NCBI GenBank assembly: GCA_027484685.1
Contig: JAIXSO010000059.1
Coordinates: 20,365 to 84,364 of the forward strand
Direction: 5' to 3'
Origin: Bacteroidota bacterium
GTDB taxonomy: Bacteria; Bacteroidota; Bacteroidia; UKL13-3
DNA length: 64,000 nucleotides
Shown here: positions 16,776 through 25,337 of the stretch, one piece after another
How the letters are laid out: every line of letters begins with the position of its first letter
How positions within the stretch are numbered: the stretch's first letter is position 1
Notes under the pieces: model-generated
What the model was told of the DNA's origin: nothing
What the model saw: the letters and a program-made list of their open reading frames with translations, nothing else
Database searches by the model: none
Translations under genes and position numbers: made by a program

Positions 16776-19700
16776 ATGAAAACAAAGATTTCCTTATTAA
16801 TTCTAGCTGTAATGATTTACAGCAATGGTTTTGCCCAGTTTTTCGATTCAGTTCCATTTCGTGGAGCTTTTGGAGTAAACGGAACTACTAAGAATATTTC
16901 ATCAGGGTATAATCCTGATCCAACTAACACTTCGGCCGATTGGAGTAAACCTTGGGCTAATTGGACCCCAAATGCTACTGCATATCCAGGTGATGCTGGC
17001 TACAACTCAAGTAACCCTCAGTTTTTTACAGTAGGAACCGCTGCCGAAAAAGTAGTATTAAGTGGCGATATTGCTTCTGACTTAACTTTATCGAGCAGCA
17101 AATGGTACGAAATTAGTGGAACAATCCACGTTTTAAATGGAGCTACTTTAACCATTCCCGCTGGAACTTGTTTACGCGGAAGTACAACAAATATTGGTGT
17201 TTTAATTATTGCCAAAGGTGGTAAATTAAACGCTGTTGGTACCAAAGATCATCCAATTGTAATTACCTCAGGTAAAGCTGCTGGTTCACGTATTCGTGCC
17301 GATTGGGGTGGATTATTATTAATTGGTAATGCTCATACCAATACTCCAGGTGGAGCTCGTCAATACGAAGCTTTACCTTCTGATCCATTAGCTAATTATG
17401 GTGGAGGTTTAAATCCTAACGATGCAGATAACAGTGGTACAATGCGTTACATGCGCATTGAGTTTGCTGGTTTTAACTACTTACCAGATCAAGAAATTAA
17501 CGGGATTACCTTTGCAGGAGTTGGTAGTGGTACTAAAGCCGATTATTTAATGGTTAGTTTTTCAAACGATGATAACTTTGAATGGTTTGGTGGTGCCGTA
17601 AATCATAAATACCTTATCTCTTTTGCAAGTACTGATGATGAGTTTGATATGGATGAAGGTTACAATGGAAAATGTCAATATTTATTAGGTGTGCGTAATC
17701 CTGCTGTTTTTGAAACTTCACCAACTGGAACATCAAATGGTTTAGAACATGATAATAATACAGGTTTAGGTACTTCTGGTGTTATTAATCCAAATACGCC
17801 AACTCCAACCCCAACTACTGCTCCTGTTATTTCTAATATGACTTTGGTTGGACCAATTAAAGCAGGTTCAAACAGAACAACTTTATCAACTACTGCAAAT
17901 TCACGTTTTGGTAGAGCTTTAGAGTATAGAACAAATGTTTCTACATCGGTATTTAATTCAGTAATTTGGGGTTACCCAACATTATTCCAATTAGGAAACC
18001 CAACAGGTACTTTCCCTGCTAGTACTCAAACAAGAGCTTTTGATGATCAATTATCGTTAAGAAATTCAACATTTATTTCAACTGCTACAGGCAGTGATGT
18101 AAGATTTAACAGTCAAAATGCACCAACTTATAATAGTGTAAGTTTAAATACTTCATGGATGCGTAATTGGTTAATTAACGGCCCAACTGTAGGTTTTACT
18201 GGTGCTACCGATAATGATACAGTAAGAACTACTTTAACAGTAGGTACTGAATTTACAAACCCAATTTATGCTGGTACTACTAACGGTGCTTTAAATCAAT
18301 TAGATTTTTCAGGTGTTGACTATACTTTAGCAGTTGGAAGTCCATTTGCCAATGCATCTAATTTTAGTCATCCAAAAATTTCGGTAGTTCCAACTCCAAG
18401 TGTTGCTATTACTGCCTCTAGCTTGGCTCCATTTAATATCATTTTAGGTCAACCTTTGCAAGTAAAATGGATTGTTTTAACTGCAAGTGCTTTAGCTGGT
18501 AATGTAAATATTACTGCACCAACTAATTTTGAAATCTCATGGAGCAGAACTACTGGTTGGGCTGCTAATATCTCTAAAAATGGTCCTGCTGTTAATGATA
18601 CAATATTTGTACGTTTTAATAGAACCTCTACTGGTTCTAACAATGGTTTCTTAAACGTTTCTTCAACTGTTTCAGCTGATTTTAGCCCATTAAATATTGC
18701 ATTAAACGGAACTGCTGTAGCACCTGCTGCAGCTTATGTAAATATAACTGAAAGTGGATTAAGTTTTAACAACGCTGTTGGTGCTCCAACTACTGCTATG
18801 TTTAGCATTTTAGGTAAAAACTTAGTTGATACAGTAGCTTTGGTAGCTCCTACTAATTTTGAAATTTCGTTAAATGCTACTTCGGGTTTTGCTCAAACTT
18901 TAACTTTAAACAACCCTGTTAAACCTTCTTTTGCATCTACTTTGGTTTATGTAAGGTACAATCCTACAACTGCTTCTGCATCACACAGCGGTAATTTAGT
19001 TGTATCATCTAAAACTATTGATGCTATCAATATAACTTTAGCTGGAAATTCAGCTGCTACTTTAACTTCATCACCAGCTCAGTTAACTGAAATTGCTACT
19101 ATTGTTGGAACTCCATCATTGGCTTATGCTATTTCATTATCAGGTGTTAAATTAAGCGATACTGTAAAAGTGGTTGCTCCTGCTGGTTTCCAATTATCAA
19201 TTGATTCAGTATTTACAACTCCAGTTACTTCATTAAACTTAAATATTCCTACTGCTGCGGTATTGGCTAATACCAAAGTTTATGTACGCTATAATCCATC
19301 ATCCGCTGGTACTGCAACAGGTAATGTTTCAATTTCGAGCACAGGTGCTACCACTAGAAACGTGGTTGTAACAGGCAGAGCTTTAGCTGCTAATGCAAAA
19401 GCGGTTTTTGCTTATTCGTCAGCTTTTTCATTAGTATTTACTACTATTTTTACCACTCCTGCTGTTCCGTCAGCTTCTCAAGCTATAACTGTAAGTGGTA
19501 TAAACTTAGGAACTGATTCATTGGTTGTAACTGCTCCTTCAAGCTTTGAAGTTTCATTAGATAATTCAAACTATGTTTCGGTAATTAAATTAGGAAATAT
19601 TGGCGGAATAGTTGCTCCTACAACGGTTTATGTGCGTTACAATCCAGTTGTTCAATCGGCACAAAACCAACAGTTATATGTTCACTTATCGTCTGCTAAT

Positions 19701-20702
19701 CCATCAACTACTTCAAGTGCAACAAATGTTGTAATGTTTGTAAACGGAAATTCATCTCCATCAATTACAGTTAATTCATCGGTTGAGCCAACATTATACA
19801 CTACTTTTGGTAAACCATCGGTTGCTTCATCGGTAATAGTTAATGGAACTCGTTTGGTTGACAATGTAATTGCAACTGCTCCTACTGGTTTCGAATTATC
19901 TTTAGATTCAGTTAACTTTACTACTTCGGTAACTATTAATAAAACAGGTACTACTTTAGCTAATACTACAGTTTATATTCGCTTTAACCCTAGTGTAGCT
20001 GGTGCTTCTGCTCCTAATAGTTTTGTTTCGTTCAATACAGTGAATGGTGCTGCTGTTCCAGTTGCAGTTTCAGGTATAGCAGTTGTTCCTGCTACTCCAA
20101 TTGTTTCATTATCTACTGCTACTTTACCAATGTTTACTACTAACGGTGTGGTTCCAACTGCTCCAGTTTCATTTACATTCAACGCACAAAACTTAGTAGC
20201 TGATTTAGCTATAACAGTTGGTAACGATTTTGAACTTTCAAACGATTCAGTAACTTATAAAAACACTTGGAATATTACTCCTGATGTAGATGGTAATATT
20301 GGAACTACTAAATTATTCTGTCGCTTTAAACGCGCTACTACTGGTTCGGTAAGCGATAGTATTAAATTTAACAGTACTAACTTAGTTGAACAAGCAATTG
20401 CTTTAACTGGTAAAAATACTACTGGTGTAGTTGAAGTAAATGCAGTTTCTGCTTTAAAATTATATCCAAATCCTGCTAGCAGCCAAGTTGCAGTTGAGTT
20501 TGAATTAAACGAAAATAGCCAAGTAACTATTGCTATAGTTGATTTGAGTGGTAAAATAGTTGGAACCACAGTTTCTAACCAATTTAATAAAGGTTTTAAC
20601 AGTGTAGAAATTCCTACTAGCGATTTATTAAATGGTTTCTATTTTGTAAACATTGTTTCAGAAAAAGGAGCTAAAACTGCTAAACTTTCAGTTATTAAAT
20701 AA
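16776..20702 (+). CDS. Large T9SS-secreted surface protein with six repeated beta-domains
   Basis: 1308 residues. Signal peptide ends NGFAQ. The N-terminal 530 residues look like a beta-helix or beta-solenoid (ISGTIHVLNGATLTIPAG, IIAKGGKLNAVGTKDHP, RADWGGLLLIGNA, NSGTMRYMRIEFAG), a family common beside TonB receptors in Bacteroidota. Six repeats of roughly 100 residues follow (about 540-1210), each with the signature AP-x-x-FE(L/I)S and a later VYVRYNP or variant. A T9SS type A sorting domain ends the protein (about 1222-1308, LKLYPNPASSQVAVEF). With the 11-bp array it probably forms a unit with the preceding receptor, perhaps binding or processing its ligand at the surface. Confidence 0.85.
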   Translation: MKTKISLLILAVMIYSNGFAQFFDSVPFRGAFGVNGTTKNISSGYNPDPTNTSADWSKPWANWTPNATAYPGDAGYNSSNPQFFTVGTAAEKVVLSGDIASDLTLSSSKWYEISGTIHVLNGATLTIPAGTCLRGSTTNIGVLIIAKGGKLNAVGTKDHPIVITSGKAAGSRIRADWGGLLLIGNAHTNTPGGARQYEALPSDPLANYGGGLNPNDADNSGTMRYMRIEFAGFNYLPDQEINGITFAGVGSGTKADYLMVSFSNDDNFEWFGGAVNHKYLISFASTDDEFDMDEGYNGKCQYLLGVRNPAVFETSPTGTSNGLEHDNNTGLGTSGVINPNTPTPTPTTAPVISNMTLVGPIKAGSNRTTLSTTANSRFGRALEYRTNVSTSVFNSVIWGYPTLFQLGNPTGTFPASTQTRAFDDQLSLRNSTFISTATGSDVRFNSQNAPTYNSVSLNTSWMRNWLINGPTVGFTGATDNDTVRTTLTVGTEFTNPIYAGTTNGALNQLDFSGVDYTLAVGSPFANASNFSHPKISVVPTPSVAITASSLAPFNIILGQPLQVKWIVLTASALAGNVNITAPTNFEISWSRTTGWAANISKNGPAVNDTIFVRFNRTSTGSNNGFLNVSSTVSADFSPLNIALNGTAVAPAAAYVNITESGLSFNNAVGAPTTAMFSILGKNLVDTVALVAPTNFEISLNATSGFAQTLTLNNPVKPSFASTLVYVRYNPTTASASHSGNLVVSSKTIDAINITLAGNSAATLTSSPAQLTEIATIVGTPSLAYAISLSGVKLSDTVKVVAPAGFQLSIDSVFTTPVTSLNLNIPTAAVLANTKVYVRYNPSSAGTATGNVSISSTGATTRNVVVTGRALAANAKAVFAYSSAFSLVFTTIFTTPAVPSASQAITVSGINLGTDSLVVTAPSSFEVSLDNSNYVSVIKLGNIGGIVAPTTVYVRYNPVVQSAQNQQLYVHLSSANPSTTSSATNVVMFVNGNSSPSITVNSSVEPTLYTTFGKPSVASSVIVNGTRLVDNVIATAPTGFELSLDSVNFTTSVTINKTGTTLANTTVYIRFNPSVAGASAPNSFVSFNTVNGAAVPVAVSGIAVVPATPIVSLSTATLPMFTTNGVVPTAPVSFTFNAQNLVADLAITVGNDFELSNDSVTYKNTWNITPDVDGNIGTTKLFCRFKRATTGSVSDSIKFNSTNLVEQAIALTGKNTTGVVEVNAVSALKLYPNPASSQVAVEFELNENSQVTIAIVDLSGKIVGTTVSNQFNKGFNSVEIPTSDLLNGFYFVNIVSEKGAKTAKLSVIK

Positions 20703-20717
20703 ATAAACTTTCAATTA

Positions 20718-20745
20718 TAAAAAGCGGCTTATAAACCGCTTTTTA
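20718..20745 (+). terminator. Rho-independent terminator, first of two
   Basis: AAAAAGCGG pairs with CCGCTTTTT around CTTATAAA, 15 bases after the stop of the T9SS protein. Confidence 0.85.
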
Positions 20746-20764
20746 TAATTTGTTTAAGATTTGT

Positions 20765-20791
20765 AAAGCACCGCTTAAGCGGTGCTTTTTT
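20765..20791 (+). terminator. Rho-independent terminator, second of two
   Basis: AAGCACCGCTTAAGCGGTGCTT is a perfect palindrome followed by a T-run. It gives a tandem terminator before prmA. Confidence 0.88.
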
Positions 20792-20845
20792 GTTTGCTAA
20801 GTTTTTCAATAACATACAATATATTTGCCACCTTAATTTTTTATT

Positions 20846-21682
20846 ATGACTAACTACAAAGTTTTCCAAATTAATTGCGGTGCCGATTTAACTGATATTT
20901 TAATAGCTGAATTAGCCGAAATTGGCTTTGAAGGATTTTTGGAAAATGAAACTGGTTTTGAAGCCTATTTATTAGAAAGTGAATACAATGAAAATTTATT
21001 CAAAGAAATTATAAGTAATTATGGTTTAGCCCAAAATCAAATAATTGAAAACACCATTCCTCAACAAAATTGGAATGCACAATGGGAAAGTAGTTTTGAG
21101 CCTGTTATAGTTAGCAATCAATTAATTATAAAAGCACCTTTCCATCAAATTGAACAAAAATATCCTTACGAAATAATTATTCAACCTAAAACTTCGTTTG
21201 GAACTGGCCACCACGAAACCACGCAAAGCATCATGGAGTTAATGCTTAAAATGGATTTTAAAAACAAAACCGTTTTTGATTATGGTTGTGGCACAGGTGT
21301 TTTGGCTATATTAGCTTCGCAATTAGGCGCTACCAGTATTTTTGCTAACGATATTGACGATTGGGCTTTTGAAAATGTAGGCGAAAATGCCGCTATGAAT
21401 AATATTACTAATATTGATTACCAAAAAGGCGATTTAAGCATTGTTCCCAATACTGAATACGATATTATTTTAGCCAATATCAATAAAAATATTTTACTAA
21501 AAAGCTTTGAACAATTAAGCAAACACGTTAAAGCAAACGGAATAGTTTTAATAAGTGGTTTCTATGAATCTGATTTAGCTGATTTATTGGATTGTTGCCA
21601 AGCTTTTGGCCTAAATTTACAACAAAAAGTAGTTACTAATAATTGGTGCGCTGCGGTTTTGGTGATGGATTCTGGCAACTAG
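20846..21682 (+). CDS. prmA: Ribosomal protein L11 methyltransferase PrmA
   Basis: 278 residues, cytoplasmic. The N-terminal substrate-recognition domain (about 1-95) is followed by a Rossmann methyltransferase domain with GTGHHET (119-125), the AdoMet-binding loop DYGCGTG (145-151), the acidic ANDID and the motif IILANINKNIL. It trimethylates lysines and the N-terminus of ribosomal protein L11. Length is typical of Bacteroidota PrmA. It stands alone between two terminators upstream and a repeat-rich gap downstream. Confidence 0.93.
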   Translation: MTNYKVFQINCGADLTDILIAELAEIGFEGFLENETGFEAYLLESEYNENLFKEIISNYGLAQNQIIENTIPQQNWNAQWESSFEPVIVSNQLIIKAPFHQIEQKYPYEIIIQPKTSFGTGHHETTQSIMELMLKMDFKNKTVFDYGCGTGVLAILASQLGATSIFANDIDDWAFENVGENAAMNNITNIDYQKGDLSIVPNTEYDIILANINKNILLKSFEQLSKHVKANGIVLISGFYESDLADLLDCCQAFGLNLQQKVVTNNWCAAVLVMDSGN

Positions 21683-21706
21683 CAACTGACTTCTGGCCGC
21701 TGGCTG
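21670..21706. repeat. Dispersed TCTGGCAACTAGC-type repeat
   Basis: It overlaps the end of prmA and contains TCTGGCAACTAGCAACTGAC and TTCTGGCCGCTGGCTG. Related sequences lie at 26251-26279, 57628-57656 and 57671-57707. Confidence 0.5.
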
Positions 21707-21753
21707 AATTTGTTAATGGACTATTGACCATGGACCATAGAAGTAGCCGCTGA

Positions 21754-21781
21754 GCTTCGTCCGATAGCTATCGGACGAAGC
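21754..21781. repeat. Perfect 28-bp palindrome
   Basis: GCTTCGTCCGATAG is followed directly by its exact reverse complement. Sixteen bases of it (TTCGTCCGATAGCTAT) recur at 24146-24161, where the second arm is replaced by TGTGAC. A GACCATGGACCATAG element lies just upstream. Confidence 0.75.
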
Positions 21782-21963
21782 GCGTTTGTTGTTGCTGTTT
21801 TAGACTTTTTTAAAGATTTAACTTTGTCAAAGTTTTCCCGCAACTTTAGTTATAGGATTTGTTAATCAACCTGCATTTAAGAAGCAAAGTTTAATGATTT
21901 ATGCATATTGAATAAATTTGAACATAAGATAAAATATTGATAAATTAAAGTTTACAAAAAAAC

Positions 21964-22508
21964 ATGATTGTATCTTATAAAATTGACGAAAATAACTTCT
22001 TGACTCATCAGCTTTATGTTGCATCAAAGTCAGACAGAATAAAGAAAAAAGACGAAAGAGTAAAGTTATAGTGCCTGTTATTTATGTTTTTTTAGGTCTT
22101 TTGCTTATATTTATGGAGGAATCATCAACAGGAATTACTTTTTTGATAATATCACCCTTATGGTTTTTTTTATATCCTATTTGGGAAAAAAAGTATTATG
22201 TAAAACATTACAAAGGTTTCATTATTGAAAATTATAAAGACCGATTTGATAGAACTATAAATTTAGAAATTAATAATGAATTTATAATTACTAAGGAAAA
22301 TGGAAGTGAAAGTACAATTTTAACATCTGAATTTGATGAAATAGTAGAAATTCATTCAATCATATTGATAAAATTAAAAAACGGACATTGGTTAATTTTA
22401 CCGAAAGTTAAAATAAATGAACTTGACCTTTTGACAAATAAGCTTAAAGAACTTGCAACACACTTGAATATTAAATATCGATTGGACCTTCAATGGAAAT
22501 GGAATTGA
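21964..22508 (+). pseudogene. YcxB-like membrane protein gene, frameshifted
   Basis: Two frames together make one YcxB-family protein. The ATG at 21964 encodes MIVSYKIDENNFLTHQLY and SKSDRIKKK, then goes out of frame and stops at 22071. In another frame the family sequence continues without a gap: RRKSKVIVPVIYVFLG, a second membrane segment, and the soluble C-terminal domain to 22508. The switch lies at the A-run 22045-22050; one extra A would restore a continuous protein of about 181 residues. The GTG at 22071 could start a shorter product lacking the first 35 residues. A mutation or a homopolymer sequencing error is likelier than programmed slippage, because the A-run is not in the standard slippery phase. 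Confidence 0.75.
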
Positions 22509-22575
22509 TTAATGTTGTTTGTAACGTTGTTTAAAATTGAATTATTACTAAATCTTATTCCGCTTATATTCATAA

Positions 22576-22778
22576 AAGCTTCATGTCTTATCCCGTAGGG
22601 ATAAACTTATGGTAGCAAATAAATAACGAAATATCATATAAGCCCTGTAAGGGCGACCTTACAACAAAACGAAGCTTTTCCTTAAATAAGGTCATCCCTC
22701 CGGGACTTAACTTTCATAATATTTCTATTACTACCATAAGTTCGCCTTTACAAGGCTGTTGATTTTGTTAAAACCTAA
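22576..22778. repeat. 203-bp dispersed repeat A, copy 1
   Basis: It starts AAGCTTCATGTCTTATCCC and ends GTTAAAACCTAA. It contains hairpins (ATCCCGTAGGGAT, GCCCTGTAAGGGC, TCCCTCCGGGA) and a 12-bp inverted pair, AACTTATGGTAG and CTACCATAAGTT. A copy of equal length in the same orientation lies at 23893-24095, with about 16 differences by eye. It holds no open frame of note. Confidence 0.85.
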
Positions 22779-22960
22779 ACTACTTGGAGCCAAAAGGCCA
22801 CTGAGCGGAGCCGAAGTGGCTTTTCGGCTCCCGCTAAACGTCCAAATCAACTCAATTAACCCTTCAACCCCAAAATCCTCTATCCACGCCTAAATCAACT
22901 TTCAAAACCATCAGCCAAGTTCCTTAACTTTGTAAAGCACAAAAACTCATTTATAGTTCA
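22779..22960. other. Intergenic region with G+C-rich hairpin
   Basis: GGAGCCGAA (22807-22815) pairs with TTCGGCTCC (22823-22831), inside a larger GGCCACT...AGTGGC stem. The following sequence up to the gene at 22961 is AT-rich and shows no other feature. Confidence 0.5.
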
Positions 22961-23860
22961 ATGAAACAGTTGTTTACTTTTATAATATTTTCGGTATTTC
23001 TTATCGTTTCTTGTGGTCCTTCGGCAGAAGAAATAGCTGCAATGAAAAGATGTATTCAGGAGGAAATCGACATTGAAACTGCTGTAAGAGAAAATCTACA
23101 AAATACTTTTGATGCTCCATTTCCAAAAAGGAATAAGAATTTGGCAAAAATTTTAGGCGATACCTTGCAATTGGAAGGAAGGTGTTTTCCTTTAACTTTT
23201 AAAATTTTGTCTACCCGCAAATCTAATTTAATCATCAATATCAATACTGGCGACACACTTTTTAAAGGAACTGTTTGTAAGTATAGAGATTTCTTTTATT
23301 TCAGTGAGCAGATAAATGATACCTCTTATAGAATATTTGCATTAAAAATTACTGATAGTTTAATTTATGGGTTTCAAAACTACTTTCAATATGCGCAAAT
23401 TGATAGTTTAGTAGCACAAGGAAAGTTCCCCCAACTTGTTAAATGTATTGATAAAAATAAAAAAGTAATAAGGCTTCATCCTGATAAGAAAGAACTCAGA
23501 AAATTATTTAATTCTATTCTTGCAAACACCAAACCTTTTGAAATAATAGGAGCAAAGGCCAATATAAAAGCCAATGATTTAGAAGAGGCACCCACGCCAA
23601 TTGAAACTGAGGATTTGGAAGTTATAGCCAAGGTTTATCCAAATCCAGCAGTTGACGAATTAAATATTGAATTGTATCAAAGAAACACAGCAACCGAATT
23701 TTATTTGTCCGATCTAAATGCAAAAGTAATGTTGAAAGGAGATTTGGGAGAAATTGTAAATAAAGTCGATATCAGCCATTTACCAAATGGTATTTACACA
23801 TTAACGGTTTTATCTTCTAGCAAACAAACTGAAACAGTAAAAATAATTAAGGGAAGATGA
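22961..23860 (+). CDS. Lipoprotein-like protein with T9SS type A sorting domain, unknown function
   Basis: 299 residues. The N-terminus MKQLFTFIIFSVFLIVSC is a lipoprotein signal (Cys18). The middle (about 20-215) has no family I recognise; it contains CFPLTFKIL and several short beta-strand segments. The C-terminal 80 residues are a T9SS type A sorting domain (VYPNPAVDELNIEL, LPNGIYTLTVL). Having both a lipobox and a T9SS tail is unusual, because T9SS cargo normally uses ordinary signal peptides. The gene lies between two direct copies of repeat A. Confidence 0.7.
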   Translation: MKQLFTFIIFSVFLIVSCGPSAEEIAAMKRCIQEEIDIETAVRENLQNTFDAPFPKRNKNLAKILGDTLQLEGRCFPLTFKILSTRKSNLIININTGDTLFKGTVCKYRDFFYFSEQINDTSYRIFALKITDSLIYGFQNYFQYAQIDSLVAQGKFPQLVKCIDKNKKVIRLHPDKKELRKLFNSILANTKPFEIIGAKANIKANDLEEAPTPIETEDLEVIAKVYPNPAVDELNIELYQRNTATEFYLSDLNAKVMLKGDLGEIVNKVDISHLPNGIYTLTVLSSSKQTETVKIIKGR

Positions 23861-23892
23861 TGAAAATTTATTATAACAGATTTGTTTTTTAT

Positions 23893-24095
23893 AAGCTTCA
23901 TGTCTTATCCCTTAGGGATAAACTTATGGTAGCAAATAAATAATGAAATGTTATATAAGCCCTGTAAGGGTGACCTTACAAAAAGACCAAGCTTTTTCTA
24001 AAATAAGGTCGTCCCTCTGGGACTTTACTATAATAATATTTCTATTACTACCATAAGTTCGCCTTTACAAGGCTATTGATTTTGTTAAAACCTAA
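23893..24095. repeat. 203-bp dispersed repeat A, copy 2
   Basis: It has the same length and orientation as the copy at 22576-22778. The terminal 40 bases are almost identical. Differences are spread through the middle and mostly keep the hairpins paired or nearly so (for example CCCTTAGGG for CCCGTAGGG). Confidence 0.85.
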
Positions 24096-24282
24096 TTCTA
24101 GCAATATATTTAGTAAAAGTGTGGTTGAAAAAACCGAAGTCACGTTTCGTCCGATAGCTATGTGACTCCGCTCAACGTCCACTCAACCTATCAACATTTT
24201 TAACTTCATTAACCGACCTACCCCAAAAACACTATCAACCGACAACCATCAACAATCAACTAAAAAGCCTTACCTTTGCCAA
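24096..24282. other. Intergenic region with a partial palindrome copy
   Basis: It contains TTCGTCCGATAGCTAT (24146-24161), half of the palindrome at 21754, now flanked by GTCAC and GTGAC, which can pair. The rest is AT-rich and leads into rluD; no gene is seen. Confidence 0.5.
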
Positions 24283-25335
24283 ATGTATTTAAAGCCGCTT
24301 TTAGAAGACGACAATAACGAAGAACAAGAATTATACGAACATCACCGAGTAGAAGTAGAAAAGGGTCAGGCCATGCTTCGAATTGATAAATATTTAATGA
24401 TTCGTATAGCCAATGCTACACGCTCCAAATTGCAGCAAGCCTGCGAGTTAGGTTGTGTTTTGGTAAACGAAAAACCAGTAAAATCGAATTATAAAGTTAA
24501 ACCTTTTGATGTAATCAGCATTGTTTTACCCAATCCTCCAGCTAATACCGAAATTGTTGCAGAAAATATTCCGTTAAATATTATTTACGAAGATGATTCG
24601 TTATTAATAGTAAACAAACCTACTAACATGGTGGTTCATCCTGGTTATAATAACACTACTGGTACTTTGGTAAATGCTTTGGCTTGGCATTTTCAAGATT
24701 TACCTTTTGCCAAGGAAAACAATGTAAGGCCAGGTTTGGTGCATAGAATTGATAAAAATACCACCGGTTTATTGGTGGTAGCAAAAACCGAACATGCCAT
24801 GACCCATTTGGCTAAACAGTTTTACGAACACAGCATTGATAGAAGTTATAATGCCATAGCTTGGGGCGAAATGCCGGAACCTGAAGGAACCATAACTGGA
24901 TATATTGGCCGCAGTAACCACGACAGAAAAATTTTCCAACTTTATAATGAAGAAGAAAAAGGAAAATGGAGTGTAACGCATTACAAAGTGTTGGAAAACT
25001 TAACCTATGTAAGTTTAATTGAATTAAAGTTGGAAACAGGCAGAACGCATCAAATCAGGGTGCATTGCAAAAGCATTGGGCATCCACTTTTTGGCGATAC
25101 TACTTATGGTGGCGATAGAATTTTAAAAGGAACAACATTTACTAAATACAAGCAATTTGTAGATAATTGTTTTGAAATATTGCCTCGCCAGGCTTTGCAC
25201 GCACATTCACTTGGGTTTACACATCCTGTAACCAATGAGCGCATGTTTTTTGAAAGTCCTTTGCCTGACGATTTTGTGAAAGTATTAGATAAATGGAAAA
25301 ATTACGCCCATTTTAAACCAATGGAGGAGGAATAA
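24283..25335 (+). CDS. rluD: Large-subunit rRNA pseudouridine synthase, RluD family
   Basis: 350 residues, cytoplasmic. An N-terminal S4 RNA-binding domain (about 31-90; RIDKYLMIRI, VNEKPVKSNYKV) is followed by the RluA/RluD catalytic domain with HRIDKNTTGLLV (154-165) and catalytic Asp157. Later motifs GRTHQIRVH and HPLFGDTTYGG are intact. The family makes the pseudouridines of 23S rRNA helix 69; the RluA/C/D subtype cannot be settled from motifs alone. The next gene starts two bases after its stop codon. Confidence 0.9.
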   Translation: MYLKPLLEDDNNEEQELYEHHRVEVEKGQAMLRIDKYLMIRIANATRSKLQQACELGCVLVNEKPVKSNYKVKPFDVISIVLPNPPANTEIVAENIPLNIIYEDDSLLIVNKPTNMVVHPGYNNTTGTLVNALAWHFQDLPFAKENNVRPGLVHRIDKNTTGLLVVAKTEHAMTHLAKQFYEHSIDRSYNAIAWGEMPEPEGTITGYIGRSNHDRKIFQLYNEEEKGKWSVTHYKVLENLTYVSLIELKLETGRTHQIRVHCKSIGHPLFGDTTYGGDRILKGTTFTKYKQFVDNCFEILPRQALHAHSLGFTHPVTNERMFFESPLPDDFVKVLDKWKNYAHFKPMEEE

Positions 25336-25337
25336 AT

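Noticed and set aside
22045..22071. Programmed ribosomal frameshift in the YcxB-like gene
   Set aside because: The A-run is not in the A AAA AAG phase used for standard slippage and no downstream structure is evident; mutation or sequencing error is simpler.
22576..24095. Composite transposon carrying the gene at 22961
   Set aside because: There is no transposase and no target-site duplication that I can see; the copies look like independent intergenic repeats.
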